DNA of 7,168 bases, from the NCBI GenBank assembly GCA_012510865.1, contig JAAZHF010000031.1:1-7168 (forward strand). The letters are read 5' to 3'. How positions within the stretch are numbered: position 1 is the first letter of the stretch; each line of letters opens with the position of its first letter. The stretch comes from Gammaproteobacteria bacterium (GTDB lineage: Bacteria > Pseudomonadota > Gammaproteobacteria > Xanthomonadales > Xanthomonadaceae). Below, piece after piece: positions 1 through 5,761 of this stretch. The position numbers and the translations under genes are program-made. Below the pieces are notes generated by a model, which saw only the letters and a list, made by a program, of their open reading frames with translations, ran no database searches and was not told where the DNA came from.

Positions 1-1107
1 GGCGTGGCCCGGCTCGCGCTCGAGCAGCGCCAGCGCCACGGCCTCGGCCTCGTCGAGCCGGCCGGAGACGCCGTGCTGCGTCATCTCGGCTTCCATCGCA
101 TCGACCGATCCGGGCCGCCGGGCCCGCCATTCCGCGATCACCGCGTCGGCCGCGGCGCCGGTCTCCAGCGAGAGGCGCGCGCGCCAGGCCGCGTCGCTCT
201 CGGGCGACGTGGCAAGCAGCGCGTCCAGCGTCCTGCGCGCGTCGTCGACGTCGCCCAGGCGGCCCCACGCGTCGAGCAGCGCCGCCAGCACCGGGCGGTC
301 GGCGGGCGCGGCCGCGAGCGCCTCGCGCAGCAGCGGCAGCGCGCGCTCGGGATGGCCCAGGGCCGTCTCGAGCTCGCCGGCGAAGCGCAGCAGCTGCGGA
401 GTGCGGCGCGCCGGATCCTCCAGCAGCGGCGAAACCTCGGCCAGGGCCTCGGCCGGGCGGCCCTGGCGCAGGGCCAGCTGCGCGACCATCACCCGGACCG
501 AATCGCTGCCCGGCGACACCTCGAGCAGCCTGCGGAAGGTCTGTTCGGCGAAGGCGAAGTGGTCCTTGGCCAGGTAGGCGCAGCCCAGCGCATGCAGCGC
601 GGTGCGGTCGCGCGGCGCGCCCTGGATCGCCCGGGAAAGCAGCTGCACCGCGCGGTCGACGTCGCCGCGCCGCATCGCCAGCGTGCCTTCCAGCGCAAGC
701 AGCGAGGGATGCTCGGGCGCGAGGCGCCGCGCGAGGCGCGCCAGGCGATCGCCCTCTTCCAGGTCGTTGCCGACCACCGCCAGGTGGCCCTGCATGATGT
801 AGGCCGCGAACTCGTTGGGGTCGATCCCGACCGCGGTCTGCAGCGAAGCGCGCGCACCCTCGATGTCGTGGGCATCGATCAGCAGCCCGGCCTGGGCCAG
901 GTGCAGGCGGGCGTCGTCGGGTGCAAGCTCCATCGCGCGCGCGATCGCGCCCCGCGCGCCCTCGTAGTCGCCGCTGCTGCGCAGGGCCAGGGCCAGCAGG
1001 CGCTGGGCGTCCGCGTCGTCGGGGACCTCCGCGGCGTGGGCGCGGGCGGCCGCCAGGGCGGTGGCGGCGTCGCCGCGGCGCAGGGCGTCGAGGATCTGTT
1101 CTTGCAT
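1..1107 (-). CDS. Tetratricopeptide (TPR) repeat protein, C-terminus beyond the left edge
   Basis: An uninterrupted frame of 369 codons starts at ATG (1107-1105) and leaves the window without a stop. An AGGA motif lies about 9 bases upstream of the ATG. The protein is a chain of helical hairpins of about 34 residues with TPR signatures (small residues at positions 8 and 20, Pro near 32). The units are roughly residues 33-63, 66-97, 98-131, 133-165, 167-199, 201-230, 236-268 and 270-302. The clearest is 133-165, which ends in an AIQGAP-type turn. No signal peptide or membrane segment is visible, so it is probably a cytoplasmic scaffold or the targeting half of a larger protein. After about residue 303 the repeat pattern loosens, suggesting a linker to a C-terminal domain outside the window. 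Long TPR proteins of this kind often carry a sulfotransferase or 2OG-Fe(II) oxygenase domain there, but nothing visible decides this. It lies 52 bases downstream of the hydrolase gene in the same direction. Confidence 0.85.
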   Translation of the reverse strand, partial: MQEQILDALRRGDAATALAAARAHAAEVPDDADAQRLLALALRSSGDYEGARGAIARAMELAPDDARLHLAQAGLLIDAHDIEGARASLQTAVGIDPNEFAAYIMQGHLAVVGNDLEEGDRLARLARRLAPEHPSLLALEGTLAMRRGDVDRAVQLLSRAIQGAPRDRTALHALGCAYLAKDHFAFAEQTFRRLLEVSPGSDSVRVMVAQLALRQGRPAEALAEVSPLLEDPARRTPQLLRFAGELETALGHPERALPLLREALAAAPADRPVLAALLDAWGRLGDVDDARRTLDALLATSPESDAAWRARLSLETGAAADAVIAEWRARRPGSVDAMEAEMTQHGVSGRLDEAEAVALALLEREPGHA

Positions 1108-1128
1108 CGGGCGTGTCCTGCCGCGGCG

Positions 1129-1145
1129 CGGCGTCGAAAACGCCG
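1129..1145 (-). repeat. Short hairpin in the leader of the TPR gene
   Basis: CGGCGT (1129-1134) and ACGCCG (1140-1145) form a perfect 6-bp stem with a 5-base loop, between the hydrolase stop and the TPR start. No T-run follows in the direction of transcription, so a factor-independent terminator is unlikely. If the candidate promoter at 1146-1151 is used, the hairpin falls at the very 5' end of the mRNA. It could equally be chance in such GC-rich DNA. Confidence 0.25.
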
Positions 1146-1151
1146 ATTGTA
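1146..1151 (-). promoter_or_regulatory. Candidate -10 element of a promoter for the TPR gene
   Basis: On the minus strand the hexamer TACAAT matches the sigma70 -10 consensus at 5 of 6 positions. It stands in an otherwise extremely GC-rich gap, about 40 bases before the TPR start codon. No good -35 sits at 16-18 bases. The best partner is CTGACG at a spacing of 20, inside the end of the hydrolase gene, which is too far for a standard promoter. The call rests on the -10 and its placement only. Confidence 0.35.
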
Positions 1152-1159
1152 GCCCGCGC

Positions 1160-2152
1160 TCACTCCCCGGCCGTCAGGCGCGACACCACCCAGCGCTCGG
1201 CGTAGCCGTCCAGGCCCGGGCCCTCGATGAAGCCGCAGTGGCCGCCCCAGCGCGCCACCTCCAGGCAGGCCCGGGGCGGCAGCGCCAGCTCGTGGAAGCC
1301 GTCGACGGGGATCACCGGATCGTCCTCGCTGGTCAGGATCGAGGCCGGCACGCGCAGGCCCGCCAACCGGTCGCCGGCGATCGAATAGCGGTCGAAGTAG
1401 GCGTCCAGGCTGCCGAAATCGGTGTGGTGCAGGACCAGCCATTCGGTCAGCTGGCGCATGCGCAGCCGCAGCACCGCGTCGTCGAAGCCCATGCGCTCGG
1501 GGAACAGCGCCCGCTTGCGCGCCAGCGAGCGACGCCAGCTTCGCTCGAAGTGCAGCATGTACAGCGGCAGTCCCCGCTCCATCGAGTCCATGGTCCGGGC
1601 CGGGTCCAGCACCGGGCAGACCGCGGCCACCGCGTCCAGCGGCAGGCCCGCCGCCGGTGCGCGCAGCGCCACCCGCAGCGCGAAGTTGCCGCCCAGCGAG
1701 TGGCCCGCCATCACCAGGCGCGGCCGCGGCATCCGCGCAGCGACGTCGGCCGCGGCGTGCACCACCTCGTCGATGCGCGCGGAGTGGAAGATCTCCGGGT
1801 TCAGGTGGTGGGTGCCGCCGTGGTCGCGGAAGTTGAGCCGGAAGACGTCGTAGCCGCTGGCCAGGAAGCCGGCCGCGGCCAGGCAGACGTAGGCGGAGTC
1901 GGCGCTGCCCTCCCAGCCGTGCAGCAGCAGCGCCATCCCCGCGGGTTCGACCCCGGGCAGCGCGGTGTGCAGGCCGAGCAGCCGGACCCCGCCCCCGCCG
2001 TCGACGATCACCTCGCGGGTCCGCGCGCCGAGCGCGGCGAGCGCGGCGTGGGCGCGCCGCCGCCGCAGCGGGCTGCCCGCCAGCACCGACTGCACGTGTG
2101 CATTGCGCAGCCATCGGGGCGGGCGGTAGTCGCTGGGCCGCGCCGGGCTCAC
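1160..2152 (-). CDS. Alpha/beta fold hydrolase, YheT family
   Basis: The protein has 330 residues, normal for the YheT (COG0429) group of alpha/beta hydrolases, likely cytoplasmic esterases or lipases of unknown natural substrate. An N-terminal RNAHVQSVL (16-24) corresponds to the family's NPHLQT-like motif. HGWEGS (79-84) forms the oxyanion region, and GHSLGG (150-155) gives nucleophile Ser152. SEDDPVIP (275-282) supplies the acid, Asp277 or Asp278, and GGHCGF (303-308) supplies His305, so the triad is complete. LNFRDHGG (106-113) matches the strand-4 loop typical of this family. The start is GTG at 2152-2150, overlapping the stop of the acyltransferase gene as GTGA. No other usable start lies nearby, and the next in-frame GTG (residue 20) would remove the N-terminal motif. 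AGGAG lies only 2 bases before the GTG, too close for ideal initiation, so translation probably depends on coupling. With the acyltransferase it forms an apparent lipid/ester processing pair. Confidence 0.9.
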   Translation of the reverse strand: MSPARPSDYRPPRWLRNAHVQSVLAGSPLRRRRAHAALAALGARTREVIVDGGGGVRLLGLHTALPGVEPAGMALLLHGWEGSADSAYVCLAAAGFLASGYDVFRLNFRDHGGTHHLNPEIFHSARIDEVVHAAADVAARMPRPRLVMAGHSLGGNFALRVALRAPAAGLPLDAVAAVCPVLDPARTMDSMERGLPLYMLHFERSWRRSLARKRALFPERMGFDDAVLRLRMRQLTEWLVLHHTDFGSLDAYFDRYSIAGDRLAGLRVPASILTSEDDPVIPVDGFHELALPPRACLEVARWGGHCGFIEGPGLDGYAERWVVSRLTAGE

Positions 2153-2949
2153 GGCTCCTGCATGGCGGCGACGATGCGCTCGCGCGCGACCCTGGCGATC
2201 GCGGCGCGGCCCTCGGCGTCGCCGGGCATGACCGGTTCGAGGAACATCACTTCGACGTCCCTGGCCGGCTCGCCGAGCAGGCGCAGGAAATTCCGCCCGA
2301 AGTCCTCGCGCGGCTGGAAGGCGACGATGCGCTGCGCCGAGCCCGCGGCGCCGTAGCGCAGGGCCACCGGCTGCACCGGCACCCCGCACTCGACCGCGGC
2401 CATGAAGATGCGGGCGTGGAAGGGGCCGACCTCGGCGCCGTCGCGGGTCCGTCCTTCCGGGAACACGCCGACCGCGCGCCCCGAGCGGAGTCGGGCGATC
2501 ATCGCGTGCAGGACCCCGCCCAGCGATTCCTGGCTGCCGCGCTCGTGGAAAATGGTTCCGCCGCGGCGCGCCATCCGCCCGACCAGGGGCCAGCCCTCGA
2601 TCTCGCGCTTGGCCACGAAGCCCATCATCCGCTGGCTGTGCAGCACAGGGATGTCCATCCAGCTCACGTGGTTGGCCACGAACAGGGCGGCGCCGGGCAG
2701 CGGCGTGCCGGTCCTGCGCAGGCGCAGCCCGAACACCCGCGCCAGCCCGCCCTGCCACGTGCGCACCAGGCGGTCGCGCAGGCTTTCCGCGCCCAGCGCG
2801 ATGCGGTCGCTCGGGAGGGTGATCGCGACCATGACCAGCGGCAGGTGGACCAGCGCGTGCCACAGCAGCATCGGCACGCGCAGGGCATAGCGTCCCGCGC
2901 GCGCGAGGCTGCCTCCGGCGCGCGCGGTGTGGACCTGGGGGGAGCGCAT
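2149..2949 (-). CDS. Lysophospholipid acyltransferase, PlsC family
   Basis: This 266-residue protein has all acyltransferase blocks of the PlsC/LPLAT family, which transfer an acyl chain from acyl-CoA or acyl-ACP to a lysophospholipid or glycerol-3-phosphate derivative at the inner membrane. The catalytic HX4D is NHVSWMD (93-99; His94, Asp99). Block II is GTIFHERG (131-138), block III is FPEGRTRDG (163-171), and block IV is around VPVQPVAL (190-197). A hydrophobic stretch at about residues 26-46 is a likely membrane anchor. The length is typical for the subgroup. ATG 2949-2947 is the only reasonable start upstream of the anchor. It has no Shine-Dalgarno at normal distance: a GGAGG lies 21 bases upstream, and a TATCGT hexamer 7 bases before the ATG could be a -10 for a leaderless message. 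The gene follows the thioesterase by 67 bases and overlaps the hydrolase by 4. Whether it makes phosphatidic acid or remodels another lipid cannot be told from sequence. Confidence 0.9.
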   Translation of the reverse strand: MRSPQVHTARAGGSLARAGRYALRVPMLLWHALVHLPLVMVAITLPSDRIALGAESLRDRLVRTWQGGLARVFGLRLRRTGTPLPGAALFVANHVSWMDIPVLHSQRMMGFVAKREIEGWPLVGRMARRGGTIFHERGSQESLGGVLHAMIARLRSGRAVGVFPEGRTRDGAEVGPFHARIFMAAVECGVPVQPVALRYGAAGSAQRIVAFQPREDFGRNFLRLLGEPARDVEVMFLEPVMPGDAEGRAAIARVARERIVAAMQEP

Positions 2950-3016
2950 GGTGGAAACGATACCGGATGGCCTCCGGCGCGGATAGCGTCGCGCGGCCGG
3001 CTGCGCGCGGCGCGGC

Positions 3017-3451
3017 TCAGCTCGCGGGCACGACCGCCAGCGTGAGGCGCGAGACGCAGGCCAGGCGGCCGCGCGCGTCCTCGATGCGGATCTCCCAGAC
3101 CTGGGTGCTGCGGCCGACGTGCACGGGCCGCGCGGTGCCGGTGACATGCCCCTCGCGCACGCCGCGAACGTGGTTGGCGTTGATCTCGATGCCGACGCAG
3201 ACCTCGCCTTCGGCGACGCACAGGTTGCCGGCGCTGCTTCCCAGCGTCTCGGCCAGGAGCACCGAAGCGCCGCCGTGCAGCAGGCCGTAGGGCTGGAGGG
3301 TGCGGGCATCGACCGGCATGGTCGCGACCAGGAAGTCGTCGCCGATGTCGACGAAGGCGATGCCGAGGGCCTCGATGGCGGTGCCCCTGGAGAGGGCGTT
3401 GAGCTCCGCGAGGTCGCGGTGGCGGCGGAAGATCGTGTTCGGGGGGGTCAT
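3017..3451 (-). CDS. Hotdog-fold acyl-CoA thioesterase, YdiI/MenI-EntH type
   Basis: The 144-residue protein closely resembles E. coli YdiI (MenI) as I recall it: IGDDFLVATMPVD (36-48), QPYGLLHGGASVLLAE (53-68), EINANHVRGVREG (89-101), then QVWEIRIEDARGRL (117-130). The hotdog helix carries Glu68, matching the catalytic Glu63 of YdiI, with Gln53 and His59 at the positions of its Gln48 and His54. The active site therefore looks intact. These enzymes hydrolyse thioesters such as 1,4-dihydroxy-2-naphthoyl-CoA or mis-charged aryl carriers in the cytoplasm. If the host is a xanthomonad, which normally uses ubiquinone, a menaquinone role is unlikely and a general or aromatic acyl-CoA thioesterase is the safer reading. 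The ATG start at 3451-3449 has GGAG 6 bases upstream. A plausible promoter lies at 3491-3519, so this is probably the first gene of the downstream cluster with the acyltransferase and hydrolase. Confidence 0.93.
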   Translation of the reverse strand: MTPPNTIFRRHRDLAELNALSRGTAIEALGIAFVDIGDDFLVATMPVDARTLQPYGLLHGGASVLLAETLGSSAGNLCVAEGEVCVGIEINANHVRGVREGHVTGTARPVHVGRSTQVWEIRIEDARGRLACVSRLTLAVVPAS

Positions 3452-3469
3452 CGCTGGCTCCGGCTCCCG

Positions 3470-3494
3470 GGCTGGCGCCGGGGGCGCGCCAGCC
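3470..3494 (-). repeat. Perfect 9-bp inverted repeat between small gene and thioesterase
   Basis: GGCTGGCGC (3470-3478) and GCGCCAGCC (3486-3494) are perfect reverse complements around a 7-base centre. The repeat begins 29 bases after the stop of the small gene and ends 18 bases before the thioesterase start. Its distal arm overlaps the candidate -10 at 3491-3496, and its centre falls where transcription would begin, the geometry of a repressor operator. It could instead be a terminator hairpin for the small gene, but no T-run follows on the minus strand. Confidence 0.4.
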
Positions 3495-3519
3495 TAGGAT
3501 CGGTTCCCCCCGGGGTCAA
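3491..3519 (-). promoter_or_regulatory. Candidate sigma70 promoter for the thioesterase-acyltransferase-hydrolase cluster
   Basis: On the minus strand, TTGACC (3519-3514, 5 of 6 to the -35 consensus) is followed after exactly 17 bases by TAGGCT (3496-3491, a weak TAnnnT -10). Transcription would start near 3484, giving a leader of about 33 bases with GGAG before the ATG at 3451. The promoter fits into the 72-base gap right after the stop codon of the small gene. The -35 and spacing are good; the -10 is degenerate, as is common in high-GC gammaproteobacteria. Confidence 0.5.
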
Positions 3520-3523
3520 CGCG

Positions 3524-3712
3524 TCAGACCAGGCGGAAGCGGGCCGGCGACTGGCTGGGGGCGTAGCGGCGGGCGGCGGCGTAGCCGCTGCTGCTGCCGT
3601 AGCCGACGCCGAAGTCGCGGTTGCGATAGCGGATCCGGCTCGAGCTGTCCTGGGCGCGGGCGGCGGAGTGGACGCTGGAGCGGGGGGCGGCGTTGGTGTC
3701 GTTGCGGTACAT
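3524..3712 (-). CDS. Small Arg/Ser/Tyr-rich basic protein of unknown function
   Basis: I do not recognise this 62-residue protein. Support for a real gene is a strong Shine-Dalgarno (AAAGAGG at 3727-3721, 8 bases before the ATG), fit within its gap, and a composition unlike the neighbouring shadow frames. It contains 11 Arg, 11 Ser, 5 Tyr and 2 Phe, only 3 Asp, and no Lys, Glu, Cys or Trp, so it is strongly basic. Arg alternates with aromatic or polar residues in RIRYRNRDF (26-34), followed by GVGYGSSSGY (35-44) and ARRY (47-50). No signal peptide, membrane segment or known fold is apparent; it is probably disordered. Such Arg/Tyr/Gly/Ser composition is seen in nucleic-acid-binding or self-associating proteins, but function here is inference only. 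A large inverted repeat ends just before its ribosome binding site. It sits between the PLD gene and the thioesterase, possibly as its own transcription unit. An alternative is a non-coding spacer with a fortuitous frame. Confidence 0.6.
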   Translation of the reverse strand: MYRNDTNAAPRSSVHSAARAQDSSSRIRYRNRDFGVGYGSSSGYAAARRYAPSQSPARFRLV

Positions 3713-3732
3713 GGCGGATTCCTCTTTGGGTC

Positions 3733-3777
3733 GGGGGGTGTGACTTGGTGTGTTGGTAGACTACCACACCACCCCCC
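3733..3777 (-). repeat. Large imperfect inverted repeat upstream of the small gene
   Basis: Three nested arm pairs share one centre at 3760: GGGGGGT/ACCCCCC (3733-3739 with 3771-3777), GGTGT/ACACC (3747-3751 with 3766-3770) and GGTAG/CTACC (3755-3759 with 3761-3765). As RNA on the minus strand this gives up to 17 bp, less a few in the tight loop, with bulges of 7 and 3 bases only on the 3' side. Its foot is 5 bases from the AAAGAGG ribosome binding site of the small gene. It may be a leader hairpin controlling that gene or a protein-binding operator. No T-run follows, so it is not a typical terminator for the PLD gene. Confidence 0.5.
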
Positions 3778-3786
3778 TACTGCAAT

Positions 3787-3799
3787 AGGTCAAAGGTCA
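3787..3799 (-). repeat. Tandem AGGTCA hexamer repeat in the intergenic region
   Basis: Two copies of AGGTCA (3787-3792 and 3794-3799) are separated by one base, in a locally AT-richer patch upstream of the inverted repeat. On the minus strand the second copy reads TTGACC, a -35-like hexamer, but no -10 stands 16-18 bases downstream. It may be a regulator half-site pair or part of the small gene's promoter region; chance is possible for so short a repeat. Confidence 0.25.
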
Positions 3800-3850
3800 T
3801 ATCCGCCCGCGCCGGCGCTCCTGCCGACGAACGGTCATTCGCGGGAGGGC

Positions 3851-5761
3851 TCAGAGGATCGGGGCCAGGCCGGCGCCGAAGGCCGTGAAGATGCGCGTCA
3901 GCAGGGACTTCAGGCTCAGCTGCACTTCGGGGAAGTCGCCCACCGGCACGTGGCAGTCGCGGAACGCGGGATCGTCCATCGGCGGCGGCACCGGGCAGCC
4001 GGGGCCGGGACGGAACTCGTAGCTGGTCGCGTAGCGCGTGGGCCACAGGTCGAACACCGGCAGCGCTTCGGAGGCCTTGCCCAGCGAATAGTTCAGGCCG
4101 GACAGCACGACGGGCCGGTCGCGCGGCGCGATGGTCCACGCGTTCTCCGGGGCCATGTCGCGGCGGATGCTGTCGCCCAGCGCGCGCGCGAAGGCCTCGT
4201 CCTCGATCACCACCGCGCTCTCGGTGTTGTAGTTGTCGCCGCGCGGGTCGAAGTTGTGCGTGCCGACCACGCCCACGCGGCCGTCCACCACCAGCGACTT
4301 CGAGTGCAGTCCGAAGCGCACGCCGCCGCGGGTCAGCGGCACCCGCTCGTGCGCGGAGAAGCCCGACCAGCGCAGGGCCGAGTACTCGCGCTCCAGCGGC
4401 CGCGCGCGCGCCGCCCGCCCGCCCGGGCCCGGGCGCGTGCTGCCCGAAGGCCCCAGCGCGAGCGACGAGGTCGACGGCCGCTCCACCGCCCCGGTGGCCT
4501 CGACGTCGATCGGCGCGTCCTGCGGGAAGGGCTTGAACTCGTGGATCTCGAAGCCGAACTCGCGCAGGTGGCGTCGCTTGTACTTGTAGGTCAGCGCGTA
4601 GGTGATGAAGGCATCGGTGGCGGCGAGGCTGTTGGTGGACACGCGCACGCGCGGCGGGTCCTCGCGCTGGCGCAGTTCGCGGAACACCTCCTGCGCCGGC
4701 GGCGACAGCACGAGGTACGGCGTCTGCATCAGCACCTCCTCGCGCGCGCCCTCGATCAGCGCGCGCAGGCCGCGCGTCGAGGGCGCGGGGCCGGCGAAGT
4801 CGCGCCGGTGCTTCTGCGGCGGATCGTAGATGAAGTCCACCGCGCCCACCGGCAGCGCCTCGGCGGCAAGCATGTCGACCAGCCACGGATCGTCGGCGTC
4901 GCGCGAGATGCGCTCCACCCGCTCGGGCTTCTTGAAGGGCGCGTGCGACAGCCCGGGCACGCCGTGGCGCAGCAGGCGGCGGCCGACGTCCGCCAGTTCG
5001 GGGAGGCTGCGGGTCAGGCGCGCATCCCAGTACTGCTCGAAGCTGGTCGCCATCTCCGCCACCACCGGCCCGCCCACGTACAGGTCGCGGTCGCGGAAGT
5101 TGTACTCCGGGTCCCAGTCGTAATAGCTGTCCTGGTAGTTGCGCCCGCCGGTGATGCCGACCACGCCGTCCACCAGCAGCAGCTTGTTGTGCATGCGCTG
5201 GTTGAGCCGGCGCCAGCAACAGGCGGCGGCGAGCACGTACTGCGGATAGTTGATGCGGGCGCGGCCGAGCACCGGGTTGTAGATCCGCATCTCGAAGTTG
5301 GCATGGGCACCGGCCAGCGCCGCCAGGGTCTCGACCTCGCGCAGCGCCGACAGCTGGTCCACCAGCACCCGCACCTTCACCCCGCGCCGCGCCGCCGCCA
5401 GCAGCTCGTCGAGGAACAGGTGGCCGGCGTCGTCCTCGTCGAAGATGTAGGTCTGCACTTCGATCGTGCGCTGCGCCGAGCGCACCAGGCTCAGCCGCGC
5501 AAGCAGTGCATCCTGGCCGTAGTCCAGGATCAGCGCGCGGTGCCGCGGCGACTCCGGCGTGCTCGCGGCCATCGCCTCCACGCCCATCGAGCGCAGCGTC
5601 GACGGCGTGGCGCAGGCGTCGGCGCGGTCGCAGTCGACCTCCACGGCCTGCGCCTCCCCTGCGATCCGCGCCGCGGCCTCCGCCTGCTCGGGCGACAGCG
5701 TCGCGCAGCCGGCGGCGCCCAGCGCGCACGCCAGCGCCAGCAGTCGCAGCAGCGCCTTCAC
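3851..5761 (-). CDS. Phospholipase D/cardiolipin synthase-like lipoprotein
   Basis: This 636-residue protein carries two complete HKD motifs of the phospholipase D superfamily: RMHNKLLLVD (His191, Lys193, Asp198) followed by GITGGRNYQD (202-211), and GLHSKSLVVD (His486, Lys488, Asp493) followed by GTHNFDPRGDNYNTE (500-514). The GGRN and NFDPR..NTE motifs resemble cardiolipin synthases of the ClsC/YmdC kind, which transfer phosphatidyl groups between phospholipids; hydrolysis is also possible. A short hydrophobic signal ends in LGAAGC with lipidated Cys19, so the enzyme should face the periplasm on a lipid anchor. Ala at +2 favours outer-membrane sorting by the E. coli rule. Oddities are a Pro/Gly/Ser/Arg-rich insertion at about 421-459, paired cysteines (44/50 and 589/603), and a hydrophobic C-terminal helix (616-636). 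The GTG start (5761-5759) overlaps the stop of the YceI gene as GTGA and places the lipobox correctly. It is longer than E. coli ClsC, mainly through the insertion and the C-terminal extension. Confidence 0.9.
   Translation of the reverse strand: MKALLRLLALACALGAAGCATLSPEQAEAAARIAGEAQAVEVDCDRADACATPSTLRSMGVEAMAASTPESPRHRALILDYGQDALLARLSLVRSAQRTIEVQTYIFDEDDAGHLFLDELLAAARRGVKVRVLVDQLSALREVETLAALAGAHANFEMRIYNPVLGRARINYPQYVLAAACCWRRLNQRMHNKLLLVDGVVGITGGRNYQDSYYDWDPEYNFRDRDLYVGGPVVAEMATSFEQYWDARLTRSLPELADVGRRLLRHGVPGLSHAPFKKPERVERISRDADDPWLVDMLAAEALPVGAVDFIYDPPQKHRRDFAGPAPSTRGLRALIEGAREEVLMQTPYLVLSPPAQEVFRELRQREDPPRVRVSTNSLAATDAFITYALTYKYKRRHLREFGFEIHEFKPFPQDAPIDVEATGAVERPSTSSLALGPSGSTRPGPGGRAARARPLEREYSALRWSGFSAHERVPLTRGGVRFGLHSKSLVVDGRVGVVGTHNFDPRGDNYNTESAVVIEDEAFARALGDSIRRDMAPENAWTIAPRDRPVVLSGLNYSLGKASEALPVFDLWPTRYATSYEFRPGPGCPVPPPMDDPAFRDCHVPVGDFPEVQLSLKSLLTRIFTAFGAGLAPIL

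Noticed and set aside
4..1152. Plus-strand open frame of 382 codons opposite the TPR gene
   Set aside because: Low-complexity Arg/Gln/Ala-rich product. The minus-strand frame gives regular TPR repeats, a ribosome binding site and a natural start, so the plus frame is a shadow.
1160..2863. Possible acyltransferase-hydrolase fusion in one 567-codon frame
   Set aside because: The part upstream of 2152 is the acyltransferase gene read in the wrong frame (no motifs, Arg/Gly/Ala-rich). The GTGA overlap and the hydrolase N-terminal motif fix the true start.
1061..3045. Plus-strand open frames of 431 and 315 codons opposite the hydrolase and acyltransferase
   Set aside because: Same antisense composition bias; both opposing minus-strand genes carry complete catalytic motifs.
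3516..3767. Alternative 83-codon minus-strand frame over the small gene
   Set aside because: Its start lies inside the inverted repeat without a ribosome binding site, and its product is Arg/Pro/Gln low complexity. The 62-codon frame has the strong Shine-Dalgarno.
3809..3818. GCGCCGGCGC palindrome as terminator of the PLD gene
   Set aside because: Only a 10-base self-complementary word with no loop or T-run; expected often in DNA of this composition.
3777..5729. Minus-strand 650-codon frame overlapping the PLD gene
   Set aside because: It lacks HKD motifs or any recognisable domain and consists of Arg/Ala/Gly-rich sequence; an out-of-frame shadow.
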